Positions 7,112-16,118 of a DNA stretch of 26,337 nt are shown here, one piece after another; position 1 is the first letter of the stretch; the number at the start of each line of letters is the position of its first letter. A program made the position numbers and the translations under genes. Where the stretch lies: contig WQTQ01000214.1 of the NCBI GenBank assembly GCA_009786175.1, forward strand, positions 1-26,337. The letters run 5' to 3'. The notes beneath the pieces are model-generated. The model saw only the letters and a list, made by a program, of their open reading frames with translations. It had not been told where the DNA came from and did not search any database. Origin of the DNA: Bacillota bacterium (GTDB lineage: Bacteria > Bacillota_A > Clostridia > Lachnospirales > WQUN01).

Positions 7112-10100
7112 TTATAATTTTACTGCTTCGTTGATGTCAATGATTGTGGTTGACGCTTCCGTTAGCTTAATGTTCCCATCTTCGTGGCCTTGTTTGAGGC
7201 AATGGGCCAAAGCTTCGGCAGTATCTAAGCTGGTTAGGCATGGGATGCCCAATATACAAGCCCTGCGGCGTATTTTTACTTCGTCCAGCATTGGGTCGCG
7301 GCCTTTAGACGCTGTGCAAATAATATAACTTAATTTTCCGCTTTCCAGCAGAGTGGCTGTGTTTTCTTCCGGTGAATCACTGATTTTGTTTACAACTTCT
7401 ACCTCAAAACCTTCGCCTTTTAAGAATTTTGCCGTACCCTGTGTGGCGTATAGCGTAAACCCTAAGGACCTAAACCTTTCCGCAATATCTGATATTTCCG
7501 GCTTGTCTGTGTCACGGACACTAATAAATACACCGCCGGTACGGCTAAGTTTGTGCTTTGCGGCAACCAGCCCTTTAAACAGTGCTTCCGCAAAGTCTTT
7601 GCCTATACCCAAAACTTCACCGGTAGATTTCATTTCCGGGCCCAGGTTTGTGTCCAGGCCGGTAAGTTTCTCAAAAGAGAACACAGGTACTTTTACAGCC
7701 ATAAAGTCCGGCTTTTTGCCTATGCCCGATTTGTAACCCATGTCTGCAAGCTTTTCGCCAATGCTGGTGCGCGTGGCAAGTTCGCACATTGGTATGCCCG
7801 TAACTTTGCTGATATACGGCACCGTACGCGATGCCCTTGGGTTAACTTCTATTACGTGTATTTCGTTGTCGTACAGTACATACTGGATATTTATTAACCC
7901 GTGGACATCCAACGCCATGCACAGTTTACGGGTTATCCTATAAATTTTATCCTCCAATTTGGGGCTGATGTAGTTTGCCGGATACGCAGCGATACTGTCG
8001 CCGGAATGCACGCCAGTGCGCTCGATATGCTCCATAATTCCGGGAATCAGTACATCTGTACCGTCGCAAATTGCGTCCACTTCAATTTCCAGCCCTTCCA
8101 AGTATTTATCTACAAGGATAGGGTTTTCTTGTTTGGAACTTAGGATTATTTGCATGTACTCGTCTACATCGTCGGGGCCATAGGCAATTATCATGTTTTG
8201 CCCACCCAGTACGTAAGACGGGCGTATTAAAACAGGATATCCAAGTTTACCGGCAGCGGTTACGGCTTCATAATAGGTCATTACACTAACACCTTTGGGG
8301 CGTTTAATGTTCAGGCTTTCCAGAAGCTGGTCGAAACGGGCGCGATCTTCGCAAATATCAATACTGTCCGCGCTTGTACCTATTATTTTTACACCGCGCT
8401 CATGCAGTTGTTTTGTCAATTTAATTGCCGTGCCGCCGCCAAAGGCTACAATTACGCCTTCGGGCTTTTCTAAGTTGATAATACTCATTACATCGTCGAT
8501 AAACAGCGGTTCGAAATACAGGCGGTCTGCTGTATCAAAGTCTGTAGACACGGTTTCCGGGTTGTTGTTGATTACAATAACCTCGTAACCCATATTGCGC
8601 AGCGTCCAAACACAGTGAACACAGGCATAGTCAAATTCTATCCCCTGCCCTATCCGTATGGGCCCGCTGCCAAGTACAACTATACGCGGTTTTTGGCTGC
8701 GTTGAACATATGGCAATGCTTCACATTCCGTACCATTTTGTATAGAGTAGAAGTATGGGGTTTTGGCTTCAAACTCGCCGCCGCATGTGTCTACCATTTT
8801 ATAGATTAGCGGCTTGGATTTTTCAGTTGGTCCAATTTTGGGATCGGCTGAAATGCGAAGCAAGCAATTTAAAAACCAGCGGTCAACTTTTGTAGTTTCA
8901 TGTATCTCTTCCAATGAGAACCCGCGTTTTACTGCTTCATACAACACAAACAGCCGTTGATCTGTTACGGTTGCTAACTCTTGGCGTATTTCTTCATCTG
9001 TCTTGCCCACTAAACGCGGCAGTTCTAAAGATGTAAGCCCAAGTTCTGCACCGCGCACGGCTTTTAACAAAGCCTCCTCTACTGTATCGGCAATTGCCAT
9101 TACCTCTCCGGTAGCTTTCATTTGTGTGCCAAGTTCCTTTTGAGCATACACAAATTTATCAAAGGGCCATTTTGGCAGTTTAACCGCCACGTAGTCTAAA
9201 GTTGGTTCGAAAGCCGCATATGTTGTGCCGGTTACAGCATTAATAATTTCGTCCAAAGTGTAGCCTATTGCAATTTTTGTAGAAACTTTTGCAATTGGAT
9301 ACCCTGTGGCCTTACTGGCCAATGCAGACGAACGGCTTACCCGGGGGTTAACTTCTATAACCGCGTATTCGAAGCTTGTGGGGTGCAGGGCAAGCTGTAC
9401 GTTGCAACCCCCTTCAACCCCAAGTGAATTAACTATATCCAATGATGCCGTTCGCAACATTTGATATTCTTTAGATGAAAGTGTCACTGTAGGTGCAACA
9501 ACAATGCTGTCGCCGGTATGAACGCCAACCGGGTCAAAATTTTCCATAGAGCAGATGATTACGGTGTTACCCGCCCGGTCACGCATTACTTCAAACTCTA
9601 TTTCCTTCCACCCTGCAATAGATTTTTCCACCAAAATTTGAGTTATTGGCGATAGGGCAAGGCCGTTGGAGGCAATTTCCTTCAAAGCTTCTTCATTTTC
9701 CGCAATACCGCCGCCGCTTCCGCCAAGGGTAAACGCAGGACGAACTATTACAGGGTAACCAATTTCTTTGGCAAACTTTAACGCCGAGTCAAGTTCCGTT
9801 ACCACAACAGACGGAATACATGGCTGCCCGATTTCTTCCATGGTGTCTTTAAAAATTTGCCTGTCTTCGGCTTTATCAATAGTCTCGGGAGAAGAACCGA
9901 GAAGCTTGACACCCATTTTGTCCAAAAAGCCGTCTTTGGCAAGCTGCATACTTAGGGTAAGACCTGTTTGCCCACCCAGGCCCGATAAAATACTGTCCGG
10001 CTTTTCTTTCTCAATTATACGTTTAACAGTTTCCAGGGTTAGAGGCTCGATGTAAATCCTATCGGCTATGTCTTTGTCTGTCATAATTGTGGCCGGGTTA

Positions 10101-10246
10101 GAATTTACCAAAACTATTTCTATCCCGTCTTCCCGCAGAACACGGCACGCTTGAGTTCCGGCATAGTCGAACTCTGCGGCCTGGCCAATTACAATAGGCC
10201 CGGAGCCTATTACCATGGTTTTCCTTATGCTTTTATCGAGAGGCAT
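7112..10246 (-). CDS. carB: Carbamoyl-phosphate synthase large subunit
   Basis: CarB makes carbamoyl phosphate from bicarbonate, nitrogen and two ATP, feeding pyrimidine and arginine synthesis. The 1044-aa length is close to the usual 1060-1075. Both ATP-grasp halves are present. The first opens with VIGSGPIVIGQAAEFDYAGTQA and carries VIVRPAFTLGGSGGG and VIEVNPRVSRSSALASKATG. The second opens with VLGSGPIRIGQGIEFDYACVH and carries LIRPSYVLGGQNM and VIEVNPRASRTVPYISKVTG. The C-terminal allosteric (MGS-like) domain, about residues 910-1044, is intact. The gene overlaps the carA end by 14 nt. I see no lesion in this subunit. Its partner lacks glutaminase residues, so the nitrogen donor is probably free ammonia, reaching the first ATP-grasp half directly or through the small subunit. 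The operon terminator follows at once. Confidence 0.96.
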   Translation of the reverse strand: MPLDKSIRKTMVIGSGPIVIGQAAEFDYAGTQACRVLREDGIEIVLVNSNPATIMTDKDIADRIYIEPLTLETVKRIIEKEKPDSILSGLGGQTGLTLSMQLAKDGFLDKMGVKLLGSSPETIDKAEDRQIFKDTMEEIGQPCIPSVVVTELDSALKFAKEIGYPVIVRPAFTLGGSGGGIAENEEALKEIASNGLALSPITQILVEKSIAGWKEIEFEVMRDRAGNTVIICSMENFDPVGVHTGDSIVVAPTVTLSSKEYQMLRTASLDIVNSLGVEGGCNVQLALHPTSFEYAVIEVNPRVSRSSALASKATGYPIAKVSTKIAIGYTLDEIINAVTGTTYAAFEPTLDYVAVKLPKWPFDKFVYAQKELGTQMKATGEVMAIADTVEEALLKAVRGAELGLTSLELPRLVGKTDEEIRQELATVTDQRLFVLYEAVKRGFSLEEIHETTKVDRWFLNCLLRISADPKIGPTEKSKPLIYKMVDTCGGEFEAKTPYFYSIQNGTECEALPYVQRSQKPRIVVLGSGPIRIGQGIEFDYACVHCVWTLRNMGYEVIVINNNPETVSTDFDTADRLYFEPLFIDDVMSIINLEKPEGVIVAFGGGTAIKLTKQLHERGVKIIGTSADSIDICEDRARFDQLLESLNIKRPKGVSVMTYYEAVTAAGKLGYPVLIRPSYVLGGQNMIIAYGPDDVDEYMQIILSSKQENPILVDKYLEGLEIEVDAICDGTDVLIPGIMEHIERTGVHSGDSIAAYPANYISPKLEDKIYRITRKLCMALDVHGLINIQYVLYDNEIHVIEVNPRASRTVPYISKVTGIPMCELATRTSIGEKLADMGYKSGIGKKPDFMAVKVPVFSFEKLTGLDTNLGPEMKSTGEVLGIGKDFAEALFKGLVAAKHKLSRTGGVFISVRDTDKPEISDIAERFRSLGFTLYATQGTAKFLKGEGFEVEVVNKISDSPEENTATLLESGKLSYIICTASKGRDPMLDEVKIRRRACILGIPCLTSLDTAEALAHCLKQGHEDGNIKLTEASTTIIDINEAVKL

Positions 10247-11282
10247 TACAATTCACCGCCATTTCCACAAACTTATCAAACAAAAATTCTGTATCTTTCG
10301 GGCCTTCGCCCGGGCAAAACTGTACAGAAAATGAATTGCCGTAGTCCAGCCCTTCGCAAGTACCGTCGTTTACATTTACAAATGAAGCGTTTTCTGCCAA
10401 CACAGTGTACCCGTGGTTTTGTGCCGTAATGTAAACTCTGCCTGTACCCAGGTCTTTTACCGGCTGGTTCGCGCCCCTGTGGCCCAGCTTCATCGTTTTT
10501 GTTTTGTACCCGTTGGCCATTGCTAAAAGCAAGTGTCCCATGTCAATACCAAACATTGGGATGCCGCAGTTTTTAAGCTTGCGCAATGTTTCGATTATTG
10601 GCTTATTTGCAGGGTCTTCCGGGTCCCCGGGTCCGGAAGACAAAAGTATCCCATGAGGGTTTATGTCTAAAATATCTTTGACCGTAGTATGGTGTGGAAA
10701 AACCCATACGGCGCAATCTCTGGCAGTCAGCGCGTTTATGATGCTTTGCTTTACGCCAAAATCCAAAAGCGCGATACGGTATTTGCCTTCACCGTATACC
10801 TTAAGCTCTTTACAAGACACTGCGGCTATTGCACCTGTTACTTCATGGCTGCATGCTTCCTCCCTGTCTGTTTCGGTTGGCGGGTTAATGGTTATTTTAC
10901 CTTTAACTGTACCGTTCTCCCTGATTATTTGCGTTAACGCCCTTGTGTCTATCCCCTTTAACCCGGTTATGCCTTTTGACATAAAAAAAGTGTCAAGGGC
11001 TTCTTCACTACGGAAATTAGAAGGCTCCTGACACAAATATTTAACAATATAGGCTTTCGCGCTAACGGTACTGTTTTGTAAATCGGATGAAATAACACCA
11101 TAATTACCAATCAAAGGAAACGTTTGAAGGATGATTTGGCCAAAATAACTTGGGTCAGTAACGGTTTCTAAATAGCCAACCATACCGGTTGTAAATACAA
11201 TTTCACCGGCAACTTCTCCTGGTTTACCAAAAAATTCACCTTCAAAAACAGTTCCATTTTCAAGAATTAGGTAGGCGGTCAT
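10233..11282 (-). CDS. carA: Carbamoyl-phosphate synthase small subunit with lost glutaminase triad
   Basis: The 349-aa protein has a normal CarA N-terminal domain (TTGMVGYLETVTDPSY, KGIDTRALTQIIRENGT) and a class I glutamine-amidotransferase domain (about 168-345, with LLSSGPGDPEDP, GHRGANQPVKD and ITAQNHGY). The nucleophile elbow, normally FGICLGHQLLA, reads FGIDMGHLLLA, so the catalytic Cys is Asp247 and the Gln after His is Leu251. The segment normally reading SVQ(Y/F)HPEA...PGP reads SVQFCPGEGPKD, so about four residues including the triad His and Glu are missing. Frame and flanks are intact, so this is not simply a frameshifted gene. By analogy with ammonia-using CPS I, whose Cys is Ser, it is inferred to be a structural subunit of an ammonia-dependent synthetase. 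A ribosome binding site AAAGGGG precedes the ATG. Confidence 0.93.
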   Translation of the reverse strand: MTAYLILENGTVFEGEFFGKPGEVAGEIVFTTGMVGYLETVTDPSYFGQIILQTFPLIGNYGVISSDLQNSTVSAKAYIVKYLCQEPSNFRSEEALDTFFMSKGITGLKGIDTRALTQIIRENGTVKGKITINPPTETDREEACSHEVTGAIAAVSCKELKVYGEGKYRIALLDFGVKQSIINALTARDCAVWVFPHHTTVKDILDINPHGILLSSGPGDPEDPANKPIIETLRKLKNCGIPMFGIDMGHLLLAMANGYKTKTMKLGHRGANQPVKDLGTGRVYITAQNHGYTVLAENASFVNVNDGTCEGLDYGNSFSVQFCPGEGPKDTEFLFDKFVEMAVNCNASR

Positions 11283-11318
11283 AATGTACCCCTTTCAATT
11301 TTTCTCAAAACTTAAAGA

Positions 11319-11347
11319 AGCATACAACAAATTTTAGTGTACGTCAA
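11319..11347 (-). promoter_or_regulatory. Predicted carAB promoter
   Basis: On the minus strand TTGACG (11342-11347) and TATGCT (11319-11324) are exactly 17 nt apart. The start point would be near 11312, giving a leader of only about 30 nt. That is too short for a PyrR-type attenuator, and none is visible. Confidence 0.6.
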
Positions 11348-11356
11348 TTAAAATCA

Positions 11357-11397
11357 AAGGGCACGAAGAAAAATAATTTGATTTTCTCCATGCCCTT
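11357..11397 (-). terminator. Hairpin terminator after the first S8 protease gene
   Basis: AAGGGCA (11357-11363) pairs with TGCCCTT (11391-11397), and the inner parts GAAGAAAAAT and ATTTTCTCC extend the stem with small bulges. On the minus strand the stem is followed by TTTGATTTTAATT. It lies 11 nt after the protease stop and directly upstream of the carA promoter, insulating the two units. Confidence 0.65.
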
Positions 11398-11407
11398 GTG
11401 CGTTAAG

Positions 11408-14400
11408 TTACTCGGCTACTAATTCAATTAACAACAGTGCTGTTACACCGTCACGGGTTACTTCCAATGTAACCGTTCCGGACTCTGTAATTGCAGAATT
11501 ACCGGCAACACCTATGACTAAACCATCTACATTGCCGGTTGGTGTCCAAAGGTTGTCACGTACTTGAATCAATAATTCAGGGACATTATCAAGAAGATTT
11601 ACTGTAATTGCACCTTCCGCTGTGCCGCCAAAAAATACACTTACGTGACGGTTTGCATTACTTACTGTTACTGTGCTTGCCGTAAGATAAAATGTCGGCA
11701 ATTCCGGACCGCATTCCACGCATCCGGCATCTTCGCAATATACGCAGTCAAAATAGGTTGGCGGTGTGCATACGTGTTTTGCATTAACCAACAATACGTC
11801 AACTATTTCGCCGTTTACTGTTATTGATAAGTTGATGTATTGCCACGAGCCACCATCCTTGTCAACATCTACTAGGTTGAAATAATCCAGCCAGCCTGTA
11901 CCTTCTTGCCATACACGGCCTATTCTTAAAAAGTCTTCGGCGCAATAGCCGTTTTGGTCAAGGGCTTCAATGGTATCTGCCGCAGTAAGGTGAACAGGGG
12001 TGTTTACACCATTAAGCTGTGTCCACATACGGATTATTCCAAGGTCTGCTAAGTTTTGGTTTGGTCTTGAAGGACTGCCGCCTTCGCCGTTGTTAAAAAT
12101 GTCGAAGCTAAATACAGGATATTCCGGGCATTCGCATGGATAAGCATTACAGTATTCACATAACTGCGGCCCATCATCGGCAAGTGCCACATCAAAGCTG
12201 TATAGCGCGGATACCATGTTAGCCGAAACCATAACATTACCCGGCGGTATTGCTGCAAAGCCAAGGCCATCTGTAACTGAAATTGTAAAACTTTCCTCTT
12301 CCACAGGTACTTCAAAGCTGAATGAACCATCTGCGTTTACAGGTATACGGCCTGTATTATCAAGCCAAAGTTCAACATTGCTAAGGTCGAACGCGGCAAT
12401 TGAAAGCGGCCATGTTGGCATAAATGTTACGTTATATTCCATAGCCAATTCATGCCCAAGGCTTAATACATTACCTGTTATTGTTACATACTCGTCGCCT
12501 TCCGCAAAGTAGAATGTTTCATAAGTTAGGTCAATGCCCGGCTTTTCGTCGGTTACAACAAAGGTAAATTCTTGAAGCAAATCGTAGTCTTCGCCCGCAC
12601 CGTGTACAACACGCACGAATAATGTGTATACGCCCGCATCAAGGATTGTGCCGTTTTCTATTACATACACGCCTGCAGGTAAACCTGCCGCTACACCAAA
12701 AGAACTACCGCCTTTTATGGCGCGTACAACACTGAAATAGTGCGTAAACGTACCCGGCGCAAGTATTGCACCGGAAAAGTGTATCGCATCACCGATACCG
12801 TAACCGTAAGGCGCGTAGTAGAACCTTACCGGTCTTGCCGGACCGTTGTTGGGGTCGGTAAAGCCAAATGCAAGGCTGGAGTAGTTAGAGCGGGTAATAA
12901 TACCTGTATCATTGGGGAACCACCAGCCGGGTGAAGGTGCTGCAAACCTGAACGCTCTTGGGTCGGTTTCGTCGGCATTGGTTGGTGTGTTAACCCAGTT
13001 AGAGATTATCGGACGCCAAATTACATTGTTTGGATGCGGCTCTAGTGGTGCCGGAGGAACCGGAATGTCAAAATACGCGCCAAACGGTGTAGTCAATACT
13101 ACATCGCCTTGGGTAAAGGTCAAGTAGCCCTGGGCAAAACCGCGGTTTGCTACATTTCCGTCATGAGTTAAGCGCACGGCAAACATATGGCCTGTAATTT
13201 CTTGAATTTCAACTGTTACACCTGTTACTGTGTGGTCCAACGGCGGGCCCCACAATTGCCAGTTGCCATCGGGCGGAGCAAGCTGTTGTGTAGGCATAAG
13301 CAGGCTGTAGTCAACTGTCCAGCGGCTGCCGACAGTACTGTTGCGGATTGTAACAGGAATTACTACTGTGCTTGCAGGTTCGCCGTACTCCATGCTTACA
13401 CGGCCAAAACTTAGGGAAGACATGTCTTGGTACGACCAGCCGCCTTCGAAGCCTATTACTTCGCCTGTGTCAGGTGCGCCCCAACCGGAGGTATCCGGCG
13501 CGAACGGAACCGCATGCCTGGTAGTGATAAAGCTTCTTTCTGTCAGTGCCCTTATCGGGTCTATAAAGCCCGCGCCTACTTGCAATACGCTGTATTGGCC
13601 TTCGTAACCGGTAAGAGGACGGGCAGTGCTCATCATACGAGAGCGGATTTCTAACGGATTGGCATTTGGGAATTGCTGCAGCATAAGGGCCGCAATACCC
13701 GCAACAGCAGGAGCAGACATAGAAGTACCGCCCATTAGTGTGTAATGGCCGCCATCAATTAGGGTCGGGTGTTGGATGTTGTTGGCCGATAAAACGTTTA
13801 CGCCCGGGCCAACAATATCCGGTTTAATGTGCATTGCCGCCGGATGGTCTTGGATGTTTAGCGGGCCAAGCGGGCCAACAGAAGAGAAACTTGCCAAAAC
13901 ATCCGGGGAAGAAAGAGTAATAACCGTACCAAAATTTATTGTACCTGTAAGACCGGGAACCGGAGGAGGCGTTGGCGGGCCAATATAATTAAGGCCTGCT
14001 TCCCTGCGCAATGAATACGCGGGTATTGGCTGGTTGGGGTTATTTAAAACAGTACCGATTAGGTGGCTGTTATCAGCTGTATTATTTACAACTACCAAAG
14101 CAACAGCGTTAAGTTCGTGGGCCATGTCCATCATGGTTACAAACTCGCCGCCGCCGCGGTTAATTATGGCAACACGGCCTGAAAGGTCGCCGCCGTCAAG
14201 ATGGTTTTCTGCAATTTCTTGTACGAACGCCGGGAATGCAGGGTTTGTTCTGCCCCCCGGGGGAAGGGTGAGCATACCAAACCAGACATAGTCGTAGTCG
14301 CCGTCCATATCTTCCGGAGACCAGCCGTCGCGGGCCATACCCACCAGGTTAATATCTGTCGGGTTGCCGTTTACTTCGGAACCTTCCGAGCCAAGTGTAT

Positions 14401-16093
14401 GTCTGCCACCGGCTTCACCTGCGGCAACGGAAATACCCAGCGCGGCTGCAGCTGCACCGCCTGATAACGAATACCAGCCGCCTCTAAGCGGCATACGGGG
14501 GCCTGCACCGGCCAATGCGTCATTTCCTGCAGCACCGGAAGACACCATACCTGCCATTGACGCAATGTTAATTGAAAAGGTCAGGGCCTGGAATGGGCTG
14601 TTTACGCGGTTTTGTATTGATAGATTAATTACATCCAACCCAAGATAATAGGCGTATTCAACAGCGCGTGTTACAGAGTTAGCGGGCTGAATACCGCCGG
14701 GGGCCGCACTAAGAACCCTAAACCCATATAGTTGAATGTCGGGAGCCATAGCTACGATTGTACCCGCTACGTGAGTACCGTGGTTAGTATGGCCGCCATG
14801 GTTGTTTTCCATAGGGCTCGTGCCGCGTCCTGTTTCACGGTTGGCGGCTGCCGGCTCTACCATAAAGTTTCCACCCCGCAGGGTGTAGTAACCAAGACCC
14901 GGGGTGTATCTGTCCGTCGGGACAAGATATTGTGCAAATACAGGGTGACGGTAGTCAATACCGGTATCAAGAACACCAACCCTAATACCTGCCCCGGTTA
15001 ACCCAAGTGTTTCATGAATGTAAGGGATGTCAAAAAGCTCTTTCGCGCCAAGGTTAAACTCCGGATGCGGCACATAAGGGCCTGCTTCAACAGGGTCTGT
15101 AACGTTTATAGTTAGCGTAACTTCTGCGGTAACAAGCTCGGTCCCATCAAAGAATACAGCCGCCATAGCCACAGAGTATAAGCCTACAGGCGCGTAATAT
15201 CCATTTTCGCAAAATGCTTGAATATAAACCGGAATGTGGCCGTAATTGCCGCCGTTTGCAACCACTGTATTGCTATGCTCTACAGTAATGTAGTTAATGC
15301 TGCTTGCATTTGAAAGAATCAATGCACCGACAGGTATATTTATAGTTCCAATCCCGGCTCCAACAGATTCGCCCTGCGGTATATAGAACGGATCGGGGGT
15401 AACAATAACAGGATAGGAAGATTCGGCCTGAACAGCTTCAGCCACATATGCTAACGGCAGACGCTCCCTGGCCATCCATTGCTCTTCGCTCATATTGCTA
15501 AGCTCGTATGCTGTGAAGTATACGAATGACGGTGTTACGGCAAAGACTTCCGGCAAGGCGGCAATCGTTTCTACCATAGACGCAGGTACATTCAAGAACA
15601 CGCCGTTAAACAGCATGTAATGATAACCCACAACCTCTATCGGAGCTGTACCGAAAGGAACGGGCAATACCCCAAGCTGGCTGCTAAATGCGTCATGGGC
15701 GGCCAGTGCGTCACTGACAAACATTTGGTCCGCATTACGGCCCATACGTGTCCGTGGGTTTGCCGCTTCTTCGATAAGACGCAAGGCTACCGCCGGTGGC
15801 GTACGGAACATTACCGTAATTCCAATAATTTCATTATTATAGCCTTCTATGCAGTATGGGCCTTCAAAGCCCACCATACCTACAGGCGGTTCATTTAAAG
15901 TAGATAAAAGAAAATCTATTTCTTCATCTTGTACCATACTTTCCAACTGTACCGGCACAGTCGCAGAACGATCCACAACTGAATCCAGTTGGGCATATTC
16001 ACCGACAGGTGCAGCCAATACAGGCATTGCAAACGACGTTATGGCCATGACAATGGCTACCATAACAGCAATAAATTTTGAACTTCGTCTCAT
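11408..16093 (-). CDS. Secreted S8 subtilisin-like protease, paralogue A (1561 aa)
   Basis: A signal peptide (about 1-28, ending MPVLAAP) precedes an I9-type propeptide (about 90-195: MFRTPPAVALRL..., YMLFNGVFLNVPAS...IAALPEVFAV). An extra beta-rich domain (about 225-335) precedes the catalytic core. The triad is Asp376 (VLDTGID), His438 (NHGTHVAG) and Ser791 (GGTSMSAP), with oxyanion Asn524. A PA-like insert (about 600-720, AIINRGGGEFVTMMDMA) sits before the Ser. Fn3-like beta domains follow, then a Cys motif CEYCNAYPCECP, a conserved module (nt 11780-12112), a second Cys cluster DCVYCEDAGCVEC and a last beta domain. No LPXTG or other anchor is seen. The layout resembles Vpr/C5a-peptidase-type lactocepins. 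I chose the ATG at 16093 because AAGGTGG lies 6 nt upstream; the in-frame ATG at 16132 starts inside a hairpin. Confidence 0.9.
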   Translation of the reverse strand: MRRSSKFIAVMVAIVMAITSFAMPVLAAPVGEYAQLDSVVDRSATVPVQLESMVQDEEIDFLLSTLNEPPVGMVGFEGPYCIEGYNNEIIGITVMFRTPPAVALRLIEEAANPRTRMGRNADQMFVSDALAAHDAFSSQLGVLPVPFGTAPIEVVGYHYMLFNGVFLNVPASMVETIAALPEVFAVTPSFVYFTAYELSNMSEEQWMARERLPLAYVAEAVQAESSYPVIVTPDPFYIPQGESVGAGIGTINIPVGALILSNASSINYITVEHSNTVVANGGNYGHIPVYIQAFCENGYYAPVGLYSVAMAAVFFDGTELVTAEVTLTINVTDPVEAGPYVPHPEFNLGAKELFDIPYIHETLGLTGAGIRVGVLDTGIDYRHPVFAQYLVPTDRYTPGLGYYTLRGGNFMVEPAAANRETGRGTSPMENNHGGHTNHGTHVAGTIVAMAPDIQLYGFRVLSAAPGGIQPANSVTRAVEYAYYLGLDVINLSIQNRVNSPFQALTFSINIASMAGMVSSGAAGNDALAGAGPRMPLRGGWYSLSGGAAAAALGISVAAGEAGGRHTLGSEGSEVNGNPTDINLVGMARDGWSPEDMDGDYDYVWFGMLTLPPGGRTNPAFPAFVQEIAENHLDGGDLSGRVAIINRGGGEFVTMMDMAHELNAVALVVVNNTADNSHLIGTVLNNPNQPIPAYSLRREAGLNYIGPPTPPPVPGLTGTINFGTVITLSSPDVLASFSSVGPLGPLNIQDHPAAMHIKPDIVGPGVNVLSANNIQHPTLIDGGHYTLMGGTSMSAPAVAGIAALMLQQFPNANPLEIRSRMMSTARPLTGYEGQYSVLQVGAGFIDPIRALTERSFITTRHAVPFAPDTSGWGAPDTGEVIGFEGGWSYQDMSSLSFGRVSMEYGEPASTVVIPVTIRNSTVGSRWTVDYSLLMPTQQLAPPDGNWQLWGPPLDHTVTGVTVEIQEITGHMFAVRLTHDGNVANRGFAQGYLTFTQGDVVLTTPFGAYFDIPVPPAPLEPHPNNVIWRPIISNWVNTPTNADETDPRAFRFAAPSPGWWFPNDTGIITRSNYSSLAFGFTDPNNGPARPVRFYYAPYGYGIGDAIHFSGAILAPGTFTHYFSVVRAIKGGSSFGVAAGLPAGVYVIENGTILDAGVYTLFVRVVHGAGEDYDLLQEFTFVVTDEKPGIDLTYETFYFAEGDEYVTITGNVLSLGHELAMEYNVTFMPTWPLSIAAFDLSNVELWLDNTGRIPVNADGSFSFEVPVEEESFTISVTDGLGFAAIPPGNVMVSANMVSALYSFDVALADDGPQLCEYCNAYPCECPEYPVFSFDIFNNGEGGSPSRPNQNLADLGIIRMWTQLNGVNTPVHLTAADTIEALDQNGYCAEDFLRIGRVWQEGTGWLDYFNLVDVDKDGGSWQYINLSITVNGEIVDVLLVNAKHVCTPPTYFDCVYCEDAGCVECGPELPTFYLTASTVTVSNANRHVSVFFGGTAEGAITVNLLDNVPELLIQVRDNLWTPTGNVDGLVIGVAGNSAITESGTVTLEVTRDGVTALLLIELVAE
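11780..12112 (-). other. Shared C-terminal module in protease A
   Basis: This encodes about 110 residues from FSFDIFNNGEGGSPSRPN to TVNGEIVDVLLVN. It is closely matched by nt 16360-16689 in the neighbouring protease. Common parts include FDIFNNGEGGSPSRPN, IRMWTQL, DTI.ALDQ.G.CA, GWL.YFNL.DV.KDGG and SITVNGE. I do not know a named domain for it. Position after a short Cys motif at the end of a secreted protease suggests substrate or surface binding, which is inference. Confidence 0.6.
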
Positions 16094-16118
16094 TACTTCC
16101 ACCTTTTCTTTTAAAAGC

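Noticed and set aside
10233..11282. carA as a pseudogene or sequencing artefact
   Set aside because: The frame is intact from end to end, the gene has a good promoter and ribosome binding site, and it overlaps carB normally. Two separated in-frame changes hit exactly the catalytic sites, which random error would not do.
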